This document shows, piece by piece, positions 9,423 through 16,462 of a stretch of DNA of 64,000 nucleotides. The notes under the pieces are model-generated. The model made no database searches, had not been told where the DNA came from, and saw only the letters and a list, made by a program, of their open reading frames with translations. Each line of letters begins with the position of its first letter. Within the stretch, counting starts at the first letter, position 1. Source of the DNA: Paraglaciecola hydrolytica (lineage in GTDB: Bacteria; Pseudomonadota; Gammaproteobacteria; Enterobacterales; Alteromonadaceae); NCBI RefSeq assembly GCF_001565895.1, contig NZ_LSNE01000003.1, positions 850,380 to 914,379 of the forward strand, given 5' to 3'. The translations under genes and the position numbers were made by a program.

Positions 9423-10135
9423 TCAAGCTCTCTCTTCAATTTTTTGCGTTGAGCAATAATAAAAATAATCAGCGCTGCAGCGCCTAATAAAAACCATTGT
9501 ATTGCATACGCCAGATGTTTTTCTGGTGGCATCACTACGGCTTGCCACTTGCGGATATAAGCAGAATCTTGCTCTTCATCCAGTAAAATAACAAAGGGTA
9601 ACAGGGGCTCGGCGTAGTGTTTTGCCATAATAGTTAAATCTGCCTGCTGTAATACTTTGGGCCATTGTTGATCAAAAACAGCGGTTTCGGTAATCAAACT
9701 ATTATGTTTTGGTAAAGCGTACATACCACGAAAATCTTGCGGCTCAGCGGGCAGATTAATAATAGGTAATTCACTGCGCAGTGCTGGTGCAGGCAACCAA
9801 CCTAGATTTATGACAAGTTTACCTTGAATGGTATCGACCAGAGCCAACACCTCATAACCAACACGGCCTTGTTGGATCCTATTATCCAATAGAAAATAAC
9901 GCTGTACGTCGATTGTGCCTTTAAAGCTCACCGACATATCAAGGGCACTTACACCTAAATTGCTGGCCTGGTCCAAGCTTAGTTCGCTTGATTGAGCAGC
10001 ATGTTGCAAACCGTCTAGACGTTGTATTTTTTCATCAGCGCGCTGTAGTTGCCAAAAGCCCAAGGCAAACATAATGACAACTGCGACAAAAGTCACTAAG
10101 GTAGCCGCAATGGGCAAACGTGACCAAAACCTCAC
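9419..10135 (-). CDS. SURF1 family cytochrome oxidase assembly protein
   Basis: 238 residues with the SURF1 layout: an N-terminal membrane segment (about 10-28) ending FALGFWQLQRADEK, matching the family's LGxWQxxR motif, a periplasmic domain, and a C-terminal membrane segment (about 210-228) preceded by HLAYAIQWFLLG, the usual NHLxYAxTWF-like motif. SURF1 assists insertion of heme a3 into subunit I. It is the first gene of the minus-strand assembly block; a plus-strand DUF2909 gene starts 56 bp upstream, so a divergent promoter lies in that gap. Confidence 0.93.
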   Translation of the reverse strand: MRFWSRLPIAATLVTFVAVVIMFALGFWQLQRADEKIQRLDGLQHAAQSSELSLDQASNLGVSALDMSVSFKGTIDVQRYFLLDNRIQQGRVGYEVLALVDTIQGKLVINLGWLPAPALRSELPIINLPAEPQDFRGMYALPKHNSLITETAVFDQQWPKVLQQADLTIMAKHYAEPLLPFVILLDEEQDSAYIRKWQAVVMPPEKHLAYAIQWFLLGAAALIIFIIAQRKKLKRELE

Positions 10136-10191
10136 GATACTAGCTCAACTCGCAAAAATAGTAGGTCGTCGAAAATCTCGGAGTAATCAAG

Positions 10192-10404
10192 ATGTTATTA
10201 GTAAAAATACTGATTGGTGGGTTAATCGTGTTCATGGTGTTTAACTTATTTAAAGCGATGATGGTAATGCTAAAAGATGATCCCAATCGTCCTCCTATGA
10301 GCCAATATATCGGTCGACGGGTAATTGTTTCAGCCATCATTATAGGCTTGATAGTACTTGCCATGGCGACTGGCCTAATTACGCCTAATCCACGACCTTA
10401 TTAA
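10192..10404 (+). CDS. DUF2909 family twin-TM protein
   Basis: 70 residues with two membrane segments (about 3-25 and 43-63) joined by a loop containing DDPNRPPMSQYIGRRV. This matches the DUF2909 family as I know it: short proteins encoded next to cox genes in many proteobacteria, function unknown. It is the only plus-strand gene inside the minus-strand oxidase locus and lies between coxC and surf1, which is its usual place. The preceding bases CTCGGAGTAATCAAG contain a GGAG ribosome-binding site at a suitable distance. The minus-strand terminator of the cox structural operon begins at its stop codon. Confidence 0.8.
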   Translation: MLLVKILIGGLIVFMVFNLFKAMMVMLKDDPNRPPMSQYIGRRVIVSAIIIGLIVLAMATGLITPNPRPY

Positions 10405-10435
10405 CAAAAAAGAGGAAAGGCTAAGCCTTTCCTCT
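10405..10435 (-). terminator. Rho-independent terminator of the coxBA-ctaG-coxC operon
   Basis: An 11 bp perfect stem, AGAGGAAAGGC / GCCTTTCCTCT (10411-10421 and 10425-10435), closes a 3-base loop. On the minus strand it is followed by TTTTTG, so it ends transcripts coming from coxC, whose stop lies 14 bp upstream. There is no T-run on the plus strand, so DUF2909 transcripts are less likely to stop here. Confidence 0.85.
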
Positions 10436-10448
10436 TGCTGTGCTGACC

Positions 10449-11330
10449 TTACAGTATGTAAACAAAGAAAAACAGGATAACCCACACTACATCAACAAAA
10501 TGCCAGTACCAACTGCCAGCTTGAAAAGCAAAATGGTTTTCTGGGGTGAAATGTCCTTTAAGTACTCTGAACAACATAATCAACAAAATAAGCGTACCCA
10601 GTGTCACGTGGAATCCATGGAAACCAGTTAACATAAAAAAGGTATTGCCATAAATGCCTGATTGTAGGGTCAGACCCATCTCGGTATAAGCATGCACATA
10701 TTCTTCAACTTGGAAAAACAAAAATACTGCACCTAGTAATACCGTTAAGGCTAACCAACCTTTTAAGGCCTTACGTTTGTTGGCTTCAAGCGCCACGTGA
10801 GCCATATGACAGGTCACCGAAGACACTAAAAGAATCACGGTATTTAATAATGGTAAACCATACCAACCCATAGCTTCAGTTTTTCCGCCTGCGGGAGTTT
10901 CAATTAAAGGCCATATTGCTTGAAAGGTAGGCCACAGGACTTCATTGGTCATTTGGTTGTTGGATGAACCACCTAACCATGGAACTGATATCACCCGAGC
11001 GTAAAATAGTGCACCAAAAAACGCCGCAAAAAACATCACTTCAGAAAAAATAAACCAAGCCATACCTTGACGATAAGAGCGCCCCAACTGAGCGCTATAC
11101 ATACCAGACATGGATTCATGGATTTGATTTCTGAACCAACCAAATAGCATAATTACCAAAGTGACAAGCCCAAGCAGCAAGATCATGCCGCCATAACCTT
11201 CTTTACCACGGGTAATTTCAACCACAAAATTGCCCGCGCCAAATGCAATTAAAAATAATGCACAGGCGCCCATAAACGGCCAGGGGCTTTGCGCGGGAAC
11301 ATAGTATTTTTCATATTCTTTTTGTGACAT
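10449..11330 (-). CDS. coxC: cytochrome c oxidase subunit III
   Basis: 293 residues with seven membrane segments, the full-length seven-TM form of the subunit. Family blocks are visible: EVMFFAAFFGALFYAR near 96-111 with the conserved membrane Glu, and the C-terminal FHGFHVTLGTLILLIMLFR ... FAFQAGSWYWHFVDVVWVILFFFVYIL. Subunit III stabilises the catalytic core and influences proton uptake. It is the last structural gene of the operon: 12 bp after ctaG and just before a strong terminator. Confidence 0.97.
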   Translation of the reverse strand: MSQKEYEKYYVPAQSPWPFMGACALFLIAFGAGNFVVEITRGKEGYGGMILLLGLVTLVIMLFGWFRNQIHESMSGMYSAQLGRSYRQGMAWFIFSEVMFFAAFFGALFYARVISVPWLGGSSNNQMTNEVLWPTFQAIWPLIETPAGGKTEAMGWYGLPLLNTVILLVSSVTCHMAHVALEANKRKALKGWLALTVLLGAVFLFFQVEEYVHAYTEMGLTLQSGIYGNTFFMLTGFHGFHVTLGTLILLIMLFRVLKGHFTPENHFAFQAGSWYWHFVDVVWVILFFFVYIL

Positions 11331-11342
11331 TTAGTTCTCCTT

Positions 11343-11900
11343 TTACCCGCGGTTGAGTGCAACTTGCTGCTCTGCAGAAGTGACATCATAGAGGGTATAT
11401 TGCACGGTAAAATACGTAATATCTTTGGGTAATTGCGGGTCAACATAAAAGCGCATTGGCATGGTGACATGTTCACCAGCTTGCAAAATTTGTTGTTCAA
11501 AACAAAAACATTCGGTTTTGTTCAGATACAAAGCCGCGGGGCCTGGTGAAACAGAAGGTACAGCCTGTCCGACTATCATTCTATTAGTGGGGTTAACCGC
11601 CGTAAAATTTATCTGACTCATTTGTCCAGGATGAACCTTCACTACTTGTGTCTCAGCAGCAAACTGCCAAGCCATACCAGTATTGGTTCTAGTAATAAAC
11701 GACACGGTTATTAAACGGCTTTCGTCGATTTCTATAGACTCATAAACAGCCGCAGTATTAGAGGTTTTGCCATTGAGACCGGTTAGGTCACAAAAAACGT
11801 CATACAAGGGCACCAACGCAAAACCAAAACCAAACATTGCCACAACAATAGCGACCAATTTGATCACCATTTTTTTGTTTTGTTGTGGCATTTGAGACAT
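11343..11900 (-). CDS. ctaG: cytochrome c oxidase assembly protein CtaG/Cox11
   Basis: 185 residues: one membrane anchor (about 13-32) and a periplasmic beta-sandwich domain. The copper-binding CFCF motif is present in LNKTECFCFEQQIL (about 128-141). Cox11/CtaG inserts copper into the CuB site of subunit I, which is encoded directly upstream (coxA, 22 bp away). The region PLYDVFCDLTGLNGK at about 29-43 is the conserved post-membrane motif of the family. Order coxB-coxA-ctaG-coxC is the usual one. Confidence 0.95.
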   Translation of the reverse strand: MSQMPQQNKKMVIKLVAIVVAMFGFGFALVPLYDVFCDLTGLNGKTSNTAAVYESIEIDESRLITVSFITRTNTGMAWQFAAETQVVKVHPGQMSQINFTAVNPTNRMIVGQAVPSVSPGPAALYLNKTECFCFEQQILQAGEHVTMPMRFYVDPQLPKDITYFTVQYTLYDVTSAEQQVALNRG

Positions 11901-11922
11901 GGCTGTTGGCTTCCGTTTCTGC

Positions 11923-13539
11923 TTATTTCACAACAGGCGGTGTTTCAAAGGTATGGTAAGGAGCAGGTGAAGGAATTTCCCACTCTAAACCTTCAGCACC
12001 TTCCCACACTTGTGCACTAACGGGCTCACCTTTTTTACGACAAGCTTTAATTAACAGGGCTAAAAAGATTAACTGAGACAAACCAAAGGCAAAACCACCC
12101 AAGCTTATCCATTTGTTAAAATCAGCAAACTGTAGGGCGTAATCAGGGATACGTCTTGGCATACCGGCTAGTCCTACAAAGTGCATAGGGAAAAACAGCA
12201 CGTTGACGGACACTAATGAACACCAGAAGTGCCATTTAGCCAAGGTGATATCAAACATTTTACCTGTCCACTTAGGCAACCAGTAATACACCGCGGCCAT
12301 AATGGAAAAGATGGCACCCGTTACTAATACATAGTGGAAATGCGCTACGACAAAATAGGTATCATGGTATTGGAAATCCACTGGCACTATGGCCAACATC
12401 AAACCTGACAAACCACCAATGGTAAACAATACGATAAAGGCTAGCGCAAACAACATCGGCACTTCATAAGAGATTGAACCGCGCCACATCGTCGCTACCC
12501 AGTTAAATACTTTTACGCCAGTGGGTACGGAAATGAGCATGGTTGCTAACATGAAAAACATTTCTGCGGCCACGGGCATACCTGTCGTAAACATATGGTG
12601 AGCCCATACGATAAACGACAACAAAGCGATAGATGTAGTGGCGTAAACCATCGACGCATAACCAAATAGTGGTTTGCGTGAAAAGGTTGGAACGATCTGC
12701 GAAATGATACCAAAGGCTGGTAAAATCATAATGTAAACTTCAGGGTGCCCAAAGAACCAGAAAATATGTTGGAACATGACAGGGTCACCGCCACCCGCAG
12801 CATCAAAAAAGCTGGTACCAAAAAACTTATCGGTTAACACCATAGTCACCGCGCCCGCTAATACCGGCATTACTGCTATTAATAAAAATGCGGTTATCAA
12901 CCAAGTCCATACAAACAATGGCATTTTCATCCATGTCATACCTGGTGCACGCATGTTAAAGATAGTGACGATAACGTTGATCGCACCCATGATGGATGAA
13001 GCACCCATAATGTGTACCGAGAAAACAAACAATGCGGTAGTGTCGTTACTGTATGTTGTAGAAAGTGGGGCGTAAAAAGTCCAACCAAAAGCTGGGCCGC
13101 CGCCTTCCATAAACAATGAAGATAACAAGATCAAAAACGCAAAAGGTAGGATCCAAAAACTCCAGTTGTTCATACGTGGTAAAGCCATATCTGGCGCACC
13201 AATCATCATAGGAACTAACCAGTTTGCTAAGCCAGTAAAGGCTGGCATAACTGCACCAAATACCATGATCAAACCATGAACCGTAGTCATCTGGTTAAAA
13301 AAGTTTGGATCAACTATTTGTAAACCGGGTTGAAATAACTCTGCGCGGATCACCATAGCCATGGCGCCGCCAATTAAAAACATAATGAAGGCAAACCAAA
13401 GGTATAAAGTACCGATATCTTTATGGTTAGTGGTGTACAACCAACGTTTTATGCCTTTAGGAATATGATGTTCATGATGTCCGTCATCATGACTATGATC
13501 GTCATGTTGATGTTCACTTGTCGTGGTAGTCATGTTCAT
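11923..13539 (-). CDS. coxA: cytochrome c oxidase subunit I, aa3-type
   Basis: 538 residues, 12 membrane segments. Haem-copper oxidase signatures are intact: HGLIMVF (low-spin heme ligand region), [17 protein letters not shown] with the CuB His and the His-Tyr crosslink pair, [10 protein letters not shown] with the two other CuB His residues, and [14 protein letters not shown] with the heme a3 and heme a ligands. An N-terminal His/Asp-rich tail ([16 protein letters not shown], residues 11-26) precedes the first membrane segment. It reduces O2 to water and pumps protons. An in-frame second ATG two codons downstream makes the exact start uncertain by two residues. It starts 6 bp after coxB. Confidence 0.98.
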   Translation of the reverse strand: MNMTTTTSEHQHDDHSHDDGHHEHHIPKGIKRWLYTTNHKDIGTLYLWFAFIMFLIGGAMAMVIRAELFQPGLQIVDPNFFNQMTTVHGLIMVFGAVMPAFTGLANWLVPMMIGAPDMALPRMNNWSFWILPFAFLILLSSLFMEGGGPAFGWTFYAPLSTTYSNDTTALFVFSVHIMGASSIMGAINVIVTIFNMRAPGMTWMKMPLFVWTWLITAFLLIAVMPVLAGAVTMVLTDKFFGTSFFDAAGGGDPVMFQHIFWFFGHPEVYIMILPAFGIISQIVPTFSRKPLFGYASMVYATTSIALLSFIVWAHHMFTTGMPVAAEMFFMLATMLISVPTGVKVFNWVATMWRGSISYEVPMLFALAFIVLFTIGGLSGLMLAIVPVDFQYHDTYFVVAHFHYVLVTGAIFSIMAAVYYWLPKWTGKMFDITLAKWHFWCSLVSVNVLFFPMHFVGLAGMPRRIPDYALQFADFNKWISLGGFAFGLSQLIFLALLIKACRKKGEPVSAQVWEGAEGLEWEIPSPAPYHTFETPPVVK

Positions 13540-13545
13540 CTCCTC

Positions 13546-14691
13546 CTATTTACCGTTTATGGCTGAATTAATGTCTTTGGCTTGTACCAGATCACCTGTG
13601 TTATTACCCCAAGCATTACGCTCATAGGTAACAACGGCAGCAATATCTGTCATAGATAATTGTTTGGCATAAGCCTGCATTGCCGTGCCCGCTACGCCAT
13701 TTAGCAGTACATCAATATGTTTAGGTTGATCTTTAGTGGCAATTTGGCTGCCCTTTAATGCAGGGAATACACCGGGTAAACCTTGACCATTGGGCATATG
13801 ACAGGCCGCACAGTTGGCTAAGTAAACTTTTTCACCTGTCGCCATTGCTTCATCCATTGTCATATTCATGGCTAACAATCGTTGTTCTTCTTCTTTGGCT
13901 TTAGCAAGAATGTCTTTTTGCTCAGTTATCCACTTATCGTAATCAGCTTGCTCTTTGGCAATAACCACAATCGGCATGAAGCCATGATCTTTACCGCATA
14001 ATTCGGCGCATTGTCCACGGTATATACCTGGCTCTTTAGCATTCGCCCATGCGTCATTGATAAAACCTGGGTTAGCATCTTGTTTAACCGCAAAATCAGG
14101 TACCCACCAAGCATGGATAACATCATCAGAGGTAATCAAAAAACGTACTTTTTTATTAATTGGAATAACGAGTGGACGGTCAACTTCAAGTAGGTAGTTT
14201 TCACCTTTTTCAAGCTTGCCATGAATTTCGTCTTGCTGAGTTGCCATTTTGGAATAGTACTCAACACCGTCATCCATGTATTTGTAATGCCATTTCCATT
14301 GAGAACCCGTCACGATAATAGTGAGATCAGGCTCGCTGGCATCTTCCATAGCAATTAGCGTTTTAGCAGCAGGAATGGCCATAAAAATAAGGATGATAAA
14401 AGGGATGACGGTCCAAGCTATTTCTACTTTAACACTTTCATGAAAGTGGGCTGGTTTGGCTCCCTTTGACTTGCGATGAAACCACATAGCCCAAAACATC
14501 ACACCAAATACCACAACAGCGATAGCCACACAGATCTTAAACATCAACATATGCAGATCATAAACATCTGCGCTGATATCTGTGACCCCTTTGGTCATAT
14601 TCAATTGGTATTGTGAAGCTTTAGCGCTCGATTCTGCAAAGACGGGACTCGCTACTAAACCAGCTAGGACTAACCCAAATTTGGATAACAT
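13546..14691 (-). CDS. coxB: cytochrome c oxidase subunit II fused to cytochrome c domain
   Basis: 381 residues from the chosen start. The signal peptide is MLSKFGLVLAGLVASPVFA; two membrane segments follow at about 55-75 and 95-115. The CuA domain carries GQCAELCGKDHGFM with both bridging Cys, plus the distant His in DDVIHAWWVPDF. A C-terminal cytochrome c domain has the heme motif CAACH and a downstream AMQAYAKQLS that can supply the axial Met. This fusion makes the enzyme a caa3-like oxidase. I preferred the ATG at 14691 because a normal signal peptide starts there; an in-frame ATG at 14763 would add 24 residues without such a pattern. It is first in the coxBA-ctaG-coxC operon. Confidence 0.95.
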   Translation of the reverse strand: MLSKFGLVLAGLVASPVFAESSAKASQYQLNMTKGVTDISADVYDLHMLMFKICVAIAVVVFGVMFWAMWFHRKSKGAKPAHFHESVKVEIAWTVIPFIILIFMAIPAAKTLIAMEDASEPDLTIIVTGSQWKWHYKYMDDGVEYYSKMATQQDEIHGKLEKGENYLLEVDRPLVIPINKKVRFLITSDDVIHAWWVPDFAVKQDANPGFINDAWANAKEPGIYRGQCAELCGKDHGFMPIVVIAKEQADYDKWITEQKDILAKAKEEEQRLLAMNMTMDEAMATGEKVYLANCAACHMPNGQGLPGVFPALKGSQIATKDQPKHIDVLLNGVAGTAMQAYAKQLSMTDIAAVVTYERNAWGNNTGDLVQAKDINSAINGK

Positions 14692-15244
14692 TCTTTTCAC
14701 TCGACACCCCTCGCTGTCAAACCCATTGTTTTTATTCCATTTATTGAATAACCCAAAAATCAATTCATACTAACATCTTTAGGTAAGAATAAGACAAGCC
14801 GTTGTTATGCACTTGTTAAATGAATGATAAGAATTACTTATTTTATAGGCGATAGTCTAGCTTTTTTGTTTATTACTTGCGCGATTGGGCGATTTTTAAG
14901 CAGAAAGTTGTTAATAAATCAAGTTTGCCAATTCTAAGACAAATTAACCTTGATAATTTGAGTTGAATATTTAAGGTCCTAACGTACGGAATAATCGAAA
15001 TATCAGTTACCTACCGTTTTAATTTGGCACACAAAAAACAATATTTATGTGTTCCAACTGAAAAAAAGCAGGATTCTTTTAATAAGCAATACAGGGTTTA
15101 TTGGCTGCTTAAATATAGGATAACTAAAAAACGGTTTGATAGGTAAGACGATAAAATAAACACGTCTTTGTCACTCAAGCCAATCGAGATAACTGCACAT
15201 CAAGTGAGGTGCAGTTTATCCAAAATTACATGAGCTTAAACGTA
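14692..15244. other. intergenic region upstream of coxB, AT-rich
   Basis: A 553 bp stretch without a convincing gene. It must contain the minus-strand promoter of the cox operon, but I could not fix a -35/-10 pair with confidence. At its lexA end an inverted repeat, AACTGCAC (15191-15198) with GTGCAGTT (15209-15216), forms an 8 bp stem that may end lexA transcripts, although no T-run follows on the minus strand. The rest is low-complexity AT-rich sequence. Confidence 0.5.
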
Positions 15245-15868
15245 TTACATCCAGTCAGAACTGCGGATAACGCCAACGGCAATGCCTTCTATAGCAAATG
15301 CCTGAGTAGCAAGGTCAACTTTAATGGGCGAAAAGGCATCATTTTCAGCATGCAATAACACCTGTCTGCCTTTCTTTTCAATTCTTTTTACCGTGACATC
15401 ATCTTCAACTCTGGCCACCACCACTTGACCGTTGTGCACGTCAGAGGTGCGATGCACGGCTAATAAGTCTCCATCTAGTATGCCAATATCTTTCATACTC
15501 ATGCCGCTTACTCGTAATAAAAAATCAGCGCTGGGTTTAAACAGGTTGGGGTCAACCTTATAATGCCCCTCGACATGCTCAGCGGCAAGTATGGGTTCAC
15601 CCGCTGCAACTCGCCCAATTAAGGGTAGGCCCAACTCTTCTAACTGGTCATCCATCGACACATTGACTTTAATGCCACGAGACGTGCCAGGCAGTATGTC
15701 AATGACGCCCTTACGTGCCAGCGCTTTGAGATGTTCTTCAGCAGCATTGGCTGATTTAAAACCTAACCTTAGGGCAATTTCAGCACGGGTTGGCGGCATG
15801 CCAGTCTCTTGCATGGTGTCTTTGATGAGTTGCAATACTTCTTCTTGGCGCGATGTTAGTGGACGCAT
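15245..15868 (-). CDS. lexA: SOS repressor LexA
   Basis: 207 residues, the usual length. The N-terminal winged helix (1-65) reads [19 protein letters not shown] ... [23 protein letters not shown]. The self-cleavage site is the Ala-Gly bond in GRVAAGEPI (about 84-92). The catalytic Ser lies in SGMSMKDIG and the Lys in [12 protein letters not shown]. LexA represses DNA-damage genes until RecA filaments trigger autocleavage. Two LexA boxes directly upstream indicate autoregulation as in E. coli. Its neighbours on the far side are a sugar cluster rather than plsB/dgkA. Confidence 0.98.
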   Translation of the reverse strand: MRPLTSRQEEVLQLIKDTMQETGMPPTRAEIALRLGFKSANAAEEHLKALARKGVIDILPGTSRGIKVNVSMDDQLEELGLPLIGRVAAGEPILAAEHVEGHYKVDPNLFKPSADFLLRVSGMSMKDIGILDGDLLAVHRTSDVHNGQVVVARVEDDVTVKRIEKKGRQVLLHAENDAFSPIKVDLATQAFAIEGIAVGVIRSSDWM

Positions 15869-15875
15869 AAACAGC

Positions 15876-15891
15876 CTGTTTTTCTATACAG
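15876..15891. promoter_or_regulatory. LexA box 1 upstream of lexA
   Basis: CTGTTTTTCTATACAG fits the gammaproteobacterial SOS box CTG-N10-CAG and lies 7 bp upstream of the lexA start codon. Its centre is 20 bp from that of box 2, so two LexA dimers could occupy the same stretch. Confidence 0.85.
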
Positions 15892-15895
15892 TGAA

Positions 15896-15911
15896 CTGTG
15901 AGTATATACAG
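15896..15911. promoter_or_regulatory. LexA box 2 upstream of lexA
   Basis: CTGTGAGTATATACAG matches CTG-N10-CAG with the alternating TATATA core of the E. coli consensus, so it is probably the stronger of the two. A tandem pair of boxes in front of lexA is also the E. coli arrangement. Confidence 0.9.
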
Positions 15912-16213
15912 TTACTTATAAATCTCAAGGGTGATTTTGTGAGATCCGGTTTAGTTTGGAAAAAATCCAGCCTGATCAAACTGCGTAAAAAACGATGTGA
16001 TTTAGTTTTCAAACTAATAAAAAATATCAGTTCCACTTGTCATAAACCCAAGCGCAAGCACTTACAGTCAGACTTACCGCTAAAAACGACGCTATCGAGC
16101 AACTGCCACCAAGGTATGTTGCTACATCTCAGATAGAATTGTCTGACGCTCACCAGCCATTTTACTTCTCCGGCTGAACTACTAGGCATTCTTTAAAACG
16201 CTAAATATTTGAA
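15912..16213. other. intergenic region between lexA and the TonB receptor promoter
   Basis: About 300 bp with no supported gene. One plus-strand frame is open to 16136 and encodes a very basic peptide in this part, but it has no start codon or ribosome-binding site of its own and is mostly antisense to lexA, so I do not call it. No repeat, attachment site or RNA fold was recognised. Confidence 0.4.
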
Positions 16214-16275
16214 TGTTGACATTCTGTAATGATATGTTAATTTAATTAAATAAACCGGTTTAGTAAATCGGTTTT
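16214..16275 (+). promoter_or_regulatory. promoter with LacI-type operator for the TonB receptor
   Basis: TTGACA at 16216-16221, a 16 bp spacer and TAATTT at 16238-16243 form a sigma70-like promoter. Seven bases later lies the 12 bp palindrome TAAACCGGTTTA (16251-16262), so the operator covers the expected start of transcription. A second, weaker copy, TAAATCGGTTTT (16264-16275), follows. The same elements with the same spacings precede the dehydratase gene at 21872-21925. The central CG and palindromic form are typical of LacI-family operators, and a LacI-family gene lies in this locus. The transcript would have a leader of about 190 nt. Confidence 0.8.
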
Positions 16276-16462
16276 GTTGCCTAGGATACGCAATCGGATT
16301 GGTAACTAAATAGAAGGCCAAAATTGGTATTTATAACGAATACACAGTGTTTATTCAGCTATAGAGACTACAAAGCGGTTGGCCCCACAGTTGAAACAAT
16401 TTATTTACAAGATCCCGAAACATAAACAATAAATCTGACACTACCAAGTGAGTGGAGACCCC

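Noticed and set aside
14821-14845. Fur-box-like ATGATAAGAATTACTTATTT upstream of coxB
   Set aside because: Too many departures from the 19 bp Fur consensus in AT-rich DNA to claim iron control.
15591-16136. Plus-strand open frame of 181 codons across lexA and the gap behind it
   Set aside because: Mostly antisense to lexA; the non-overlapping tail is a basic peptide without start or ribosome-binding site.
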